DNA from: Byssochlamys sp. IMV 00236 | Lineage: Eukaryota > Ascomycota > Eurotiomycetes > Eurotiales > Thermoascaceae | Reading direction: 5' to 3' | DNA: 64,000 nucleotides | Assembly: GCA_001931875.2 (NCBI GenBank) | Contig: MSJH02000808.1 | Span: 1-64,000 of the forward strand | In this document: in pieces, positions 35,512 through 47,566 of the stretch | Position numbering within the stretch: the stretch's first letter is position 1 | How the letters are laid out: the number at the start of each line of letters is the position of its first letter | Notes under the pieces: generated by a model | What the model was told of the DNA's origin: nothing | What the model saw: only the letters and a program-made list of their open reading frames with translations | The model's database searches: none | Translations under genes and position numbers: made by a program

Positions 35512-38038
35512 TTATCCCTCCATGTCGACATCCTCTTCATCTTCGTCATCAGTATCCGGTTCAATATTCAAGGCTGGCAGTTCGTCATCACTGTCTTCAT
35601 CATCTTGGGTAGCCGCAGCTCCACCTTGAGCTCCCGTGGCTTCGAACCTGGTAGCAACGGATGCAGGGACAGAGACACTAGGGTTAGACACAGATGGAGC
35701 GGAAGGTCCAGATACTGAAGGAGCAGTAGCCGGCGTTGCACTAGCCTCTGACAGGGTTACCGGAACTGTTGCAGCGGCACCTTGATCAGTGGCTACGATG
35801 CTGGATGCGGCAGGGGTTGGGAATGTCCGTTCAAGAAGTGTCGGTGCATTGGCGGATTCGAGACGCATCTTCTTTGACTCTCCGTTGGTGATGGCAGAGG
35901 GTCTGGGTGTGTCAGTTTCCATGGCGTCTCCAGGGTATGCCCTCTTGCTATGAGCGTTTATCAGGTCTTGCGCAACTTCAGCTTCGGCAGCTACTTGGTT
36001 GTGGGAAGCTGGGAGGAAGCGATCAAGGGTGTCTGTTGCGGGTCTGGCAGCTTCATATCTGGGTGCAGTGACTTCATCTTCTTCCTCATCATCTCCGTCG
36101 ATCATGGACATGTTTCTCTCGGGACCGCCGAGTAGAACGGGCATTCTGGGTCGCAGGAGCCCTTCGACTTCTAGTTCAGCACTATACTCTCTGGCCAAGA
36201 ATGGCATGATGCTTGGGTTTGCTCTCCGGCCCTTGACGACAGGAACAGGGTTGAGGACACTAGCGATCATGGCTTCCTTGTTTTGCGTTAGGATCACTGT
36301 CCGGTCAATCTCAGCCCGTAGTGGTGGAGGTACATGCTCAGCAGGGAGCCAGACGAGTAAGACTGTCAGAAGTCGAGAAGCAGCGAGTTGAAGACCTTGA
36401 ACTGATGCAATGTCTCGGAGTTGTTGGACCTTTCTGACGTCTGCGTTCAAGAAAGCATCAGCATTCAGACTACCCTGCTTAGACTTCGATTTTCCCTTCG
36501 ATTCCGACTGTTGGTTTTGCGCCGATTGCGAATCCACGCCGGATGGGAGGAGGTCTTGGCAGCAAGTCCTGATCAGCGGACTGAGAGTAGAAATATGTTG
36601 TTTCCTCATTGAGCGGCCGATCAAGGGAAGCAGGCGGCACAGAAGTGCGTACAATGCGGTGCGGACGTCTTTGTTGAATTTCTCCGAATCGAAAATCCAG
36701 AGCGCCTGCTCCAGCATGTTCTGGGCAACGGGTACCACACCCGTCTCCAACAAGTCGACCACCGTCATGAAAAGCTCCAGGCAAGCAACATGGATGCGAG
36801 GGAGTTCGCTCCACAGGCTTTCGCGTTCATCTCGGCCAATCTGTGGGTTCAGCTGCACAGTACTCTCAAGTGTGTCTTTTCCTTCTGGGGGCACTGTAAC
36901 AGAGGCCAGCCTAGATGTTAAATCCAATATTGACCCCAGAGGGATATTCACAGTAGCTGCTGTCCGCGTCGAGATAAAGCCAGAAAGAAGGCGTAGTAGA
37001 TTTGTCAGCCTGTCAGACCCAGCATGAATTCCTTGCCATCCTGGAAGACCCAGAGGATCGGATTCCCAATCCCCAGCTTGTTGGCTGTAGTCATGGGGCC
37101 TTGCGATCTGTCGCAGAGTGGAATCAGTGGACTCCCATTGCTCGACGACAGCTCTAAACGTGTAGTCGGCGGCTCTATGAGTGGAAGAAATCGTCAATCG
37201 GAGGGCTGCCTTCCATTCTTCACCGTGGGTATTTTTCGGGGCGCAGTTGTGAAGGGATATGAACAGTCGATGTGCCAATCGGTTCACAGCTTCCGGGAAA
37301 GACTGGCCAGATGTTCCAATGATAGCGATGAGAAGGCTATGAATCTGAGCAGAGAAGGGACGCAGTACTGTCGGGTGTCTTGCAATCAGGTCTGTGAGAG
37401 CATGCAGGACGGTTTCGAGCAGCGACGCATTCGGCTTGAGCACTCTAGTCGGCTCCGACGTTGGTTTCACAGAGACGGCATTCAGACACGATGTGATAAA
37501 ACCAGGCAGGGAGGGAGTAGTTATTTCTCGAACCAACGTCTGATATTGGTATGTAAGGTGAAATATCCGCGTCAACGTGATGATGCAAAGTTTCTTGGTC
37601 GATGTTGGGTCCGGTTTCTAAAGATATGGGCTTTAGCAAGAAATCCGAAGTTGCGAGAGAGAGCCTGAAATATTAAAGACGACCAAATTCAGAAATACGC
37701 ACCCCAAGCACGCTCAACAATCCGCGCACCCATGGCTCACATCCGCGCAGAATCTCCCATCGACCAGCTTCTATTGTGGCCTTGACCAAGATAACCGCCG
37801 TCCATCGTCCTTCAATACTGCGGTCCTGGAGCAAGCCCGTCAATCGAGTCTTGAGCTTGTGGACCTGGAGAGAAGCATCCGACTCCGATCGCGCATTATT
37901 CTGGGATTGAGGTGCAGAGAGGATATCAGCGCAGTCCCCCAAGGCTGTCGCAAGAAAAGCAGCAATCTGAGGCAGCTGATTCACGGGAGTCGTCGTTAAT
38001 CGATGCGTCACGGCGCGAAGAGTGGTGAGGGACGCCAT
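35512..38038 (-). CDS. rix1: pre-rRNA-processing protein Rix1 (PELP1-type)
   Basis: Two exons (38038-37703 and 37617-35512), phase 0, give 813 residues. The N-terminal half is helical and repeat-like (TRLTGLLQDRSIEGRWTAVI, ILRGCEPWVRGLLSVLG), as in the RIX1 domain of the Rix1-Ipi1-Ipi3 complex. That complex works with Rea1 on ITS2 processing and nuclear export of pre-60S ribosomes. The C-terminal third is low-complexity, with Ser/Pro/Ala/Thr-rich sequence and acidic runs (DGDDEEEDEV, ending DDEDEEDVDMEG), like PELP1. A PKKRK-like signal is not obvious, but SKRAYPGD and KKMRLES are basic patches. The intron follows SVLG. It shares a 483-bp divergent spacer with ypp1. Confidence 0.85.
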
Positions 38039-38521
38039 TGAGACTTTGGGCTTTGAGATATCGCAGGATAATAGAAGTTGCCTGTGAAGGATCTTCTTTC
38101 TCCCCGTCTGAAGGAAGAAGATTCCTCTTTCGCATGAATCTGAAGCTCGACAAAGACCGCGGGGAAGAAAAAATATTGAGCACAGACCACCACAGCTGTG
38201 GTGTAACTTACAGTGTAATTTTGGTCACCGCATTACACAGCGTTAGCGGTCACAGGCCGCCTGGGCGGTAATGATGATCATCCCGAGGCCAGTGAGCCCG
38301 TTGGGGGATCTAGCAGGTGGTCAACTCGCTGCTTATGAGATGATCTAAGGGCCCCCGACCTTTCTGTGCGAGTATGGGCGTGAACGTCCCTGTCATTCCT
38401 GTCTAGAGTGCTGCCCCCGCAGACCAAACCAGGATAATGAGTGTAAGTGTCCTCCCGGTGTGAACAATTGGCCTCCTTACGCGTCCTTAAACAGTGCATA
38501 GAGGGGAGCAACAACTGACAT
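38039..38521. other. divergent spacer between rix1 and ypp1
   Basis: Promoter region for both genes. No further element was identified with confidence. Confidence 0.5.
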
Positions 38522-41500
38522 ATGCAGCAGGGCAAAGACAACGATAAGGCGCATCGCTATATCGCCGCCTTGGACGATGCACGCTGCCAAGATAGATGGA
38601 GTGAGATTCCAGAGTTGATTAGGAAAGTTACCAAACATGCGCCGGAGAGGAAATGTAACACTATACTGTCCAATAATCCCTGTTGCTTGGACCGAACGCT
38701 AACTTGTCGTATGATTGATTATTAGGTCTTCTACAAGTAGCCAGTGCAGAAAGCCAGGTAGTGGCTTATATCAACAGTCGACCTTCCACAGCAGCAACGT
38801 CGAATTCAGGGTCCGCATCTACCCAACTATCAGAATTGATACCTACCCTTCTATCGGTCATTGAGGAAGCACAAGGGACACCGCAGGATGTCTTCCAGGC
38901 CCAAGTTTGTCTGGGATGGGTGCACTGGGTGTTGTCAGAGCCGGCTTTGGCTGCTGCTCGCCTGCCGAAAGATTTCTATGCTACCGTACAGACACTCTCA
39001 GGAGAGGGTGAGGCACTGTCACCATGGACGGAGGTCTGCCTGGTAAAGGGGTGCTACATAAAGGGTAAGATTATCGGGAAGAAACAAAATGTCTGTCCAC
39101 TATCTAACATGTAGCAGGTGCAGGTCAATCCATCGTGTCGACAGCCGATGAAGCGATGCAGACTTTCAGTTCTGTTCTACCCTGGCTCGCCGCCCTCAAC
39201 CAGGCAACGACTTTCTCTCCACAGCTTCTTTTCTGGACCGAGAAGCTTCTAGCTAAAGCAGCATTAATATCAAGCGGAGAGGCCCAGGCTCAGGGGCCTG
39301 CCGCAAGCGAAAAGACTATCGAACTGGCTCTTAAGTCGTTTAGACTGTGGTCCGCCCATCCTAATGTCAAATCTGAGTTGGCGCCTCAGAATGCATTTCC
39401 GGTAGAAGCACCGCTGCAGTCTTCCGTATGGAGGTCTTACTACGATCTTCTTTCAGCAATCCTGCAAAGAGGCCTGGTCTATGTGCCTTCCTCAGAAGGA
39501 TCAGCACGCCTCCAACTGGCCAGCGAATTCAGACGGGTAGAAGGTGTCTGTGAGAGCAATCTGCTGAAGGAAGTCAGATTCCCCGTTGCAAGCGCCAGAG
39601 CGCCGCAGGTAGAGGCATGGGTCGAACAGGTTATCGGAAATTGGGAAGTGCTCTGTGGCCCGGACTGGACGGATGAAGACCTTGGGGAAGGAGGTCAGAA
39701 TGCACTAAGCAGGAATGTCGTCGATGTAAGTGTGAAAATACAGCAGACTAATGACTGATCAGATGCACTGACTTCGTCTTCAGATCCTTTATCGTGCCGC
39801 TACCAAATCATACCATTCGCACCTGATCCTGCGACGCCTGTTCCACGTCCATTCTGCTCTGGCTGATTTTGACCTTGCTATGAAAGCTCTAGATTCATAT
39901 GTCGAGATTGTTCTGAGCGCGAAAGATAGAGCAGAGAAAGGCGCAGAGTTAGGAGAACTCGAAGATGAAGAAGTTCTGCTAAAGACTATCTCTGAAGGGG
40001 TCCTCATGCTGTGCTCACTGGGCGCTTTCAGCGAAGCTGAAAAGGCCAAGAAGCTGACTGAAATCCTCGTGGACTGCGTCGAGAAAGACCTCCAAGGAGA
40101 ATCCCCAGGCAATAAACAACAAACTGTCTCCCCTCCTGTGATTGCTATGGCCTACAGGGCTATTGGCATCGGACTTGCAAATTGGGCGAGGTGGACTCCA
40201 GTCAACGAATCTCGTGATGACATCAGGGCTGAGGCCCTGGATAACCTCGAGCGGAGCATCGCTCCGGAATGGGAGGATCAATTCAACATTTCGAGCTATT
40301 TTGCGCTGTCGTTACTCTTGGCTGAAACCAGGGATCTTGATGGTGCAATTGACTGCGTCAAATCAGCATTGGCATGGAACAGCCAGTCCCTCAGCGAGCA
40401 TGCTGTCATGGACTCAAAGAGGCTTTCCAGAGAGCGTGACCTAGTGCCTCTATGGCACCTGCTTGCGCTTCTGCTCAGTGCTAAACAAGACTTTGACATC
40501 GCGGGCCGCTCGTGCGAAGCAGCATTCGAGCAATTTCCAACCGCTGTGAACGCCTTCGGTCAGAATGGACGTTCTGTGGACCGAGACTCAGCCGGTTTTG
40601 CGAAGGTACTCATCGATCAGCTCAGCGGGCGCGAGAAAGAGCGCATAATTGAGACACGCATGACCCAGCTGGCGTTGGTTGAGGTCATGGACGGTGCTGA
40701 AGTTGCTCTTAACCGTAGTGATCAGTTATTGAGTCTTTTCGCTGCATTGTTTGGGGAGCACGATCTTGTCGAGAAGGCTACCCCAACTACCCCGACGACA
40801 CAAAATGGCACCAAGACGGAGCAGCTTGAGATACCCAAGACCTCTGCTGGTAGTGTCAGAAGCTTCCGTGGTAGCATATTTGGCCGAAAAAAGAATGCCC
40901 GACAACATGACAGTGCTGCTGACAATGACGGAGAGCGAAATCTGCCAACGCGCTCAGGAAGGTCAGGCTCTCTGCGGCACAGATTGCACAGACATGAGGA
41001 CAGCAAGACCACCCACCCCGAGGCTCAGCACCAGAATTTGAAAGAAACTAATGGTGTGGGACCGATTGAGCCCAAGCAGGGCGCCGAACAGCCACAGTCT
41101 CCGGAGACGGTAGGCATTGCAGTTTCAGATCACGCCCCCTCGCCCTCCTCTCCTCAAAATGAAAAGCAAAGCTCAACGCAACCCCTGCCGCCGGTTGCTC
41201 ATAATATCAAGCATAAAGATCTGCCGCCGCCGGCAGGTCACGAAAAGCAACCTCCTGAACAGGATGTCCGATTGCCAATTTCTGACAGGTTCGACTCGCC
41301 TACGGGTGCAGTTATACGATTCCCTGCTGTGCAAGCACAGAAGCATGCCTTGGTGATTCTCGTCAAAATCTGGCTACTGATCGCTGGTCTCTACCGACGA
41401 TCAGGGCTCTTCGAAGATGCCAGCGAAGCCTGTGAGGAAGCATCGAAGCAGGCTGCTCGGTTTGAGGCGTTGGTCGCATCCCAGGAATTCTCTGCAAAGA

Positions 41501-42126
41501 AGTTCTCTGAGCGTACCTGGGGAACCGGCAAGAGCTCTGAGGAACTCTGGGGAGACGTCGAAGCTGAACGGGGTGCGATCTCCCTCGCTCAGGGGCTTCC
41601 ACACGAAGCAATTGGCCATCTTGAGAGTGCTTTGATGCGCTTCCCGGACCATCCCAAGGCAACTATCCTGTTAGGGAATTTGCTTCTCGATATATGGGAC
41701 AACAAAATCCCAGCGGAACCACGATCTCCCAGCCTCCAACCCGACTTCGCTGACCTGTCACTTTCCGATTATGTGAAGCTTCCGGGTGCTTCTGAAAAGA
41801 GTGGCAAAAAGCCTTCATCTTCTTCTGATGGATACGCGCAATCCAAGCAGACACCTCAGCGTGACATTCAGCCAGCCGAAAAAGATACCCCTCAGATCCT
41901 TAGCCGCCTTGCTGCTCGCGACAGAGCCTATATGCTGGTCTCCACGCTAACCAAGTTGGGCACGTCGTGGGATAACTCTGAGGCGTGGTTTACCTTGGCC
42001 AGAGTCTACGAGGCCGGAGATCAGCTCGAAAAGGCAAAAGAGGTATTGTGGTGGGTTGTTGAGTTAGAAGACCGAAGACCTGTCCGGCATTGGTGGGATC
42101 TGGGCTCCGGTGGTTACGTGTTGTAG
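38522..42126 (+). CDS. ypp1: Ypp1/TTC7-type TPR protein, PI4-kinase (Stt4) complex subunit
   Basis: Four exons (38522-38654, 38726-39064, 39118-39725, 39784-42126) in phase give about 1140 residues. TPR-like helical repeats are spread along the protein; clear ones near the C terminus include GLPHEAIGHLESALMRFPDH and AWFTLARVYEAGDQLEKAKE, and near the N terminus RWSEIPELIRKVTKHAP. The middle (about residues 650-800) is a disordered Ser/Pro/Gln-rich insert. The protein ends EDRRPVRHWWDLGSGGYVL, a conserved tail of fungal Ypp1. Ypp1/TTC7 links the Stt4 PI4-kinase to Efr3 at the plasma membrane. The third exon has two in-frame acceptors three bases apart (TAGCAG, after 39114 or 39117). Confidence 0.87.
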
Positions 42127-42403
42127 GATTGTACATATTCTTGGCATTTTACCTCTTTACTGCTGGACTGCTTTATTGTCCCCGGGTTACTACTGTCGAA
42201 GGTGCAGCTTTTTGATTCCAGGTCCTCGCTGCATATAGAAGGTTATTTATGGAAAATCGAGCGAAAGCGGATACCATAGTTTGTCCGTAGCGTTTAGTGA
42301 AATTGATCTAGCAGTCGCACATATATACAAGTTCTCCAACAAACCTGAGCAGCCAGGGCACTCCGTGAGTGTAGGACGGAATGGACGTCTTCTTGAGAGA
42401 AAT
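42127..42403. other. short convergent 3' flank
   Basis: Shared 3' region of ypp1 and the NDUFA12 gene. Nothing else was seen. Confidence 0.5.
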
Positions 42404-43228
42404 TTATCGCTCAGCAGCGACAGGAGTCCAGGCCTCAATCTTCGGCCGCGTACTGGTCACACTGTCAGTCTATCCCTGCAAGCATAGCGCGATTGACACC
42501 ATAGCCGAGGGAAACTTACGTCGAGTACGTCTTGTAGGCAGCACGGCTGAGGGTGAGGTTAGGCCTGTGCTCAGGCAATTCCCAAGCACGGATACCAGTC
42601 TGCATGACTCTGTCCACGGTTGGGGGAGCGTCAACCATGTAGGACAGCCAAGCGTGCCTATGAAAGGTACCAGATCAGCATTCCGGCTCAAATTCGACAA
42701 ATCGACTTCCGATGCAGAGCGTAGGGGGAGTCCTCACCAGCCAGGCTCAATCTGGGAGGGGTCGTATTCCTTCTGCTTGTAGTCGACCCATCGTGTCCGG
42801 ACTAAGTTCACCCATATCAGCTCACGGAACTGCCAAGTCAATTCGACTCCCCTCAGTCTGCTACTTACGAGGAAGCTCCTCCTCGAAGTTCTCGTAGTAC
42901 TTGTTGCCGTAGCGGTCGGTCGCAATCAAGGTACCGGCCTTGGTATCACCTGTCGCATCCGTCAGTTTTGGGGGTTGTCCAGAGGGACCAATTCTTCAAC
43001 AGACTGACCGATGTACTATATTCATCGCAGACAGAGCTCGCAGTTAACACTCCCGTTTCAATTGACACGATATCCGTCAGGCGCTTGCGCATGAACATAC
43101 CTGCATTTGGTGGCCATATTCCTGTAGAAGACGGGCGTTAGCAAGAAATAACCGGGAATGAACGGGAACAGGCGAACCTTCAGGCCAATCCTTCTCAGAT
43201 TCCGCAGCGTACGGAGAATAGTCGACAT
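42404..43228 (-). CDS. NADH:ubiquinone oxidoreductase (complex I) accessory subunit NDUFA12 (B17.2)
   Basis: Seven exons (43228-43178, 43121-43101, 43015-43009, 42949-42869, 42801-42738, 42657-42520, 42452-42404) sum to 411 nt, giving 136 residues. Joined, they read the family signature without a gap: LRNLRRIGLKEYGHQMQY, then IGDTKAGTLIATDRYGNKYY, ENFEEELPLRTRWVDYKQ, DPSQIEPGWHAWLSYM, APPTVDRVMQTG and the end TTRPKIEAWTPVAAER. This is a small matrix-side accessory subunit of mitochondrial complex I. Exon 3 is only 7 nt (TACATCG, coding Tyr-Ile and the first base of Gly), and exon 2 is 21 nt. Without them the conserved MQ-YIGDT junction cannot be formed. The first intron has an unusual donor, GTTCGC. 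It diverges from pgs1. Confidence 0.93.
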
Positions 43229-43500
43229 CTTCGCGGTGTGTGCCCTTGAATGTGTCGTTCGACGGAGAGAGTCGTAAAGTCGTCACGGAAGCAGTCGAGC
43301 CAGAGCGGGATTGCAGGACCGCCCGATCGGGTATAGCGTGTGATCGGATTTGTTATGTTTGCAGTGATTGGCCAGAGATCCGCCGCGAGCAAGATAGAGT
43401 ATGGTAGATTGGTTAGCGCGCATATCATTTCGAAGATCGAGATCAATAATGGGTTGTATGTAGACAATCCTCTGATCGAGAAAGAAACAGGTCTGGGAAC
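43229..43500. promoter_or_regulatory. bidirectional promoter of the NDUFA12 gene and pgs1, with CCAAT box
   Basis: Only 272 bases separate the two start codons, so regulatory DNA is shared. ATTGG at 43367-43371 lies in TGATTGGC, the reverse of GCCAATCA, the form preferred by the HAP/CBC CCAAT-binding complex, a regulator of respiratory genes in fungi. Use of this site is inferred. Confidence 0.5.
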
Positions 43501-45221
43501 ATGATGCTCTGCCGGATTGGAGGACACAGCTTTCGCTGCTCAGCACGGCGGTCCGTTGCTACAAGAGGCAAGCTTGCGGGTCGCAAATTCTCGGTCTATA
43601 CCAGCTCCAACGCGGCTGCTCCTTCGACTGCGTCGCCATTAGGCGGGTTGACGGTCGAATTGGACCGTATCGCGCCTCGGTTTGAAGTGTCTGCCTCTCA
43701 GATCACAATCCTTGACTCTCCAAGCTCTTTCTACCAGACGTTGAAGGTTTGTCGCGAGATCACGATGGCAATGGCTCTGGACAGGACTAATTGGTTTCTA
43801 TTGGCAATAGGATAAGATACGACATGCGAAGCGGCGCGTCTATTTATCTACTTTGTACATTGGGAAGACAGAATTCGAACTCATCGAAACGCTCGACCAG
43901 GCACTTGGCGAAAACCCACGGCTGCAGGTTTCCATTCTGACCGATGCTCTGAGAGGAACTCGCGAAACACCTAACCCATCATGCGCGTCACTGCTTGTTT
44001 CATTAGTATCGAAATACGGGGCAGATCGAGTGGAAATACGAATGTTCCATACACCAAACCTTACTGGTCTGAGGAAAAAATGGGTACCACGAAGGATAAA
44101 CGAGGGTTGGGGCCTGCAGCACATGAAGCTATATGGCATTGATGACGAGATTATACTTTCTGGGTGTGAGCTCCCGTTTGCATAACATACTTGATACTAG
44201 CTAATTCTTCTGGTCCAGAGCAAATCTCTCGGATGATTACTTCACCAACCGCGTCGACAGATATCATGTCTTCAACTCCAAAGAGCTAACGAATTACTAC
44301 GCCCGCATCCACCATGCAGTCTGCAGTCTTAGCTTCCAGATCTTACCAGATCCACACAGTAACGCAGGATACCTGATGGATTGGCCGGCTGCGAACATGG
44401 GGCCTTCGCCATTGGATGATCCAGAAGATTTCATATCCTGCGCGTCGGCAGTTCTGCACCCTCTCATACAACCATCCGACTCGAAGTCACTCGTCTCCTC
44501 GAATTCTTCCAAACCGACATATGTATACCCTGTAGCGCAGTTTACGCCGCTACTAAAACCCGATTCATCTACCGAATTTCCAGCAGTGACGACGATTCTC
44601 AGCCTTCTTACAAAATCCCCTGCTCTGGCCAATTCTCGCTGGCTTTTTACGGCCGGCTATTTCAACATCCATCCTGTGCTATCCTCCCTTTTGATAGCAA
44701 GCACGTCCTCGACCCCTCAAGCACCCTTTCAAACGCAGGGAACTGTCCTCACGGCATCACCCTGGGCTAACGGCTTCTACGGCTCTCCCGGAATTTCCGG
44801 CATGCTGCCAGCAGCTTACACTCATCTCTCTGCACGCTTCCTCGATAGGGTTGCAGAAGCTCAGAGGACTAACTCAATCCAGCTCAAGGAGTGGCGTCGC
44901 GGAACAGTAGGTGAACCCGGTGGCTGGACCTACCATGCCAAGGGTCTCTGGATCACACTTCCCAAGGAAGAACACCCCAGCTTAACCTTCGTTGGAAGCA
45001 GCAACTACACGAAACGCTCTTACAGCCTCGACCTGGAAGTTGGAGCGCTAGTGGTTACAGAGGATGAGGCCTTGAAGAAGCGACTAGGTGAAGAAACACA
45101 ATGGCTGCAGCAAGATGCGCAGCCCGTATCGAGAGAAGATCTCAGGAGAACAGAAAGGAGAGTTGGATGGAACGTCCGACTCGCCATGTGGATTGTGGAG
45201 AAAGTGGGAGGTGCATTGTGA
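43501..45221 (+). CDS. pgs1: phosphatidylglycerophosphate synthase Pgs1 (mitochondrial)
   Basis: Three exons (43501-43746, 43811-44163, 44219-45221) in phase give 533 residues. The enzyme makes phosphatidylglycerophosphate from CDP-diacylglycerol and glycerol-3-phosphate, the committed step to cardiolipin, in the inner mitochondrial membrane. It belongs to the phospholipase D superfamily, and both HKD-type motifs are visible: HMKLYGIDDEIILSGANLS, and HAKGLWITL followed by TFVGSSNYTKRSYSLDLE. The N terminus is Arg/Ser-rich without acidic residues (RCSARRSVATRGKLAGRKF), as in a mitochondrial presequence. The length agrees with fungal Pgs1. Confidence 0.95.
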
Positions 45222-45552
45222 TAAAAGAAACAAGGCATAGACAAACCATTGGTTACATATTTGTACAGTATATACGTCGATAGCAACGTCTAGATGCTAA
45301 CTTAGTTGTATGATACACATTCGTATAGTTACTCGGACTGGAATAGAGATGATATACAATCTTTCTTTCGTTTCTTCAAGAACCATACCATGGTATATAA
45401 TCAAAGCTAATGAGGGTAATACTGCATCATGATCTAAAAACCATAAACAAAAAGAAAAACCGAACAGATGCATTCCGGAAAATAGAAAAAGAAAAACGCC
45501 TCGGACCCATTTTTGGTTCGCGTTGATGATCGTCCAATTCATTCAATTTACT
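45222..45552. other. convergent 3' flank of pgs1 and ltv1
   Basis: Shared 3' region; AT-rich, with A-rich tracts near 45440-45500. No gene was seen. Confidence 0.5.
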
Positions 45553-47076
45553 TCAAGCATTTCCGGATACTTTCCCAGGGATTCTGGCTGGACCCAAGCC
45601 CTGCCTGACCTCATCCAGCATCTTGATACCGATGGCTTCGTTTCCGTTCTTGCCTCTCTTTGCCTTTGCGCCCTTCCTCCGGGTTTCCTTGGAGCGATCA
45701 GTCCATCCGGACAGGAAACTGTCCATGACTTCGTCAAAGTCGCTGCGTAGAGGGACGTTTCCGCTCTGGGAGACGAAGCTGGGAGCCTGGGAGACACCCG
45801 TCGCGCCAGTCATGCCGGTCATGCCGCTGACGACAGACATGCCATCTTCGTATTCTTCGCCTTCCTCATCTAGAGCGTAGAGAGCCTCGATCTTCTCGAA
45901 TCGGTCGTCCAGGAGCCGCAGTCCTTCGGTACGAACAAGGGAAGAGGAGGTCATAGAGTATGCGGAGGGGTTTGTCAGGGCACCCTTGCGCTTCTTCCTC
46001 CGGATGGGGGTGCCACCAACGGTGAACATGGTAGATGCAGCCGTTCGACGCTCAGACTCTGTTGGCGCTGCGGGGGCAGCCTTGGACTTTGAGTCCTTCT
46101 TGAACTTGGCAAACTCGCGCATCCAATCCCCGTCTTCGGGCTTCATGTCGGGAACGGGGGCATCTTCGCTGGGTAGCTCCCCTGAGACCTCTTCATCGTG
46201 GGACGAGCTTGTCTGCGACTCTTGCTGTGGCCCTGACTCAGAGGTACTTTTCTGAACAGGAGCTTTCTCTGTAGCATCTGACTCCCAGCCATCGTCCTCA
46301 TCTCCATTATCAAACAGGGAGTCTTCCCACTCTTCAGGGTCAACCTCCTCTCCTTCCTTTGTAAGAGCACCGAAAACATCTTCGTCATCCTCATCGACGT
46401 ATGCTTCGTCCTCAAGAGCCTCCAACACCTCACGCAGTCGAGGGTCCATATCTGGCTTGAAACCCGCAATTGCATCGGGCACATCCTGTTGGTCCTGGTA
46501 CGTAGGCTTTTTCACGTACGAGGAGGCAGTCGATCTGCCATCGTAGACAGAGCCATATTCCGAACCATAGACACTAGCACCTCCAAACTCACTCCTGGAG
46601 TCATCAAGCGACAGACCGTCCCGGAGCGCGTCTTCGAGCTTCTTTCCCTTGCCCTTTGTTTTCGCCTGCGCAGCTTCGATGAAGTAAGAGTTTCCACCGC
46701 CACCGCCTAGTTCGCGCAGATGCTGCATGTAATCGTACTTGCTATCATCGTAGAAAATTCCATAGTTCGCCGCTTCACCCTCATTCTTGCGGACACCTGA
46801 AGTGTCGATTTCTTGTTCGAGATCCGCGAGGTGCTTGATCGGCCTAGAGGAAGAGGACTCGCCTGATTCTGAGCCACCAGTGCGTGGCTTGGAAACGGGA
46901 AAGAGAATACGGTCTTGCGCCTCCGGATCGTGGATTAGCGGGTCATTTTGCGATCGGTGGAAGAGCTGATAAGTCGTAGCAGACTTTTTATCGCTGGAAC
47001 ACGAAGAGACAGATTAGCATCGGGAGAGAATGGTGGGCCAACGATGAACATACATCCACTGCTTCTTCGGAGCCAT
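45553..47076 (-). CDS. ltv1: Ltv1, 40S ribosomal subunit assembly/export factor
   Basis: Two exons (47076-47054 and 46993-45553) give 487 residues. The first exon is only 23 nt and encodes MAPKKQW plus part of Ile. Joined, the N terminus reads MAPKKQWIDKKSATTYQL, then FHRSQNDPLIHDPEA, the characteristic Ltv1 opening. Other family parts are DDSKYDYMQHLRELG and the acidic block EVDPEEWEDSLFDNGDEDD, with a basic C terminus (RRKGAKAKRGKNG). Ltv1 binds pre-40S particles and is removed before late cytoplasmic maturation. The spacer to lsg1, another ribosome assembly gene, is 490 bp and divergent. Confidence 0.93.
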
Positions 47077-47566
47077 CTTTGCGTATTGAACGACCCTTCA
47101 ATTCTCTAGCTGGACGGTTGGTGTCTCTGGCCCATCAGGAAATAATTTCATTTTTCGGAGTGGGATGTTCAATATGCAGTCACGTGAGGTGTTATCTTAT
47201 CGGCACTTTTTCTACAAGAAAAACAACGCACATTCGGTAAATCGAAGATCAGGACGACAAGTAATACAATGGGTAGATTGATCAGGTATCATATATATAT
47301 TATATCGATTATGGATCATCATATGCAGTTTATCTATCCACAAGTCCCCAAGCAAGTGAATTGAATCGAATTCCGGATGGGGACTGGCATGGCTGACTAA
47401 TTTCGTTATCTTATCCAGTGGGGAGGGGAAGTTCAGATTTCAAATTCACCACTTATTTTGCCTCCGCGCCCTGTCCACATTTGCCGGAGAGCACAACCAT
47501 CGATTCTTTCCAAAAGGACCCTGAGAACCAGACAATTGCAGGTGATAGAATCATCCATCAGTCACC
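47077..47566. promoter_or_regulatory. divergent promoter region of ltv1 and lsg1
   Basis: A 490-bp spacer between start codons of two ribosome-biogenesis genes. AT-rich sequence lies at about 47285-47330. No specific factor site is assigned. Confidence 0.4.

Noticed and set aside
36410..37668. Two plus-strand frames of 205-214 codons
   Set aside because: They are antisense shadows of rix1.
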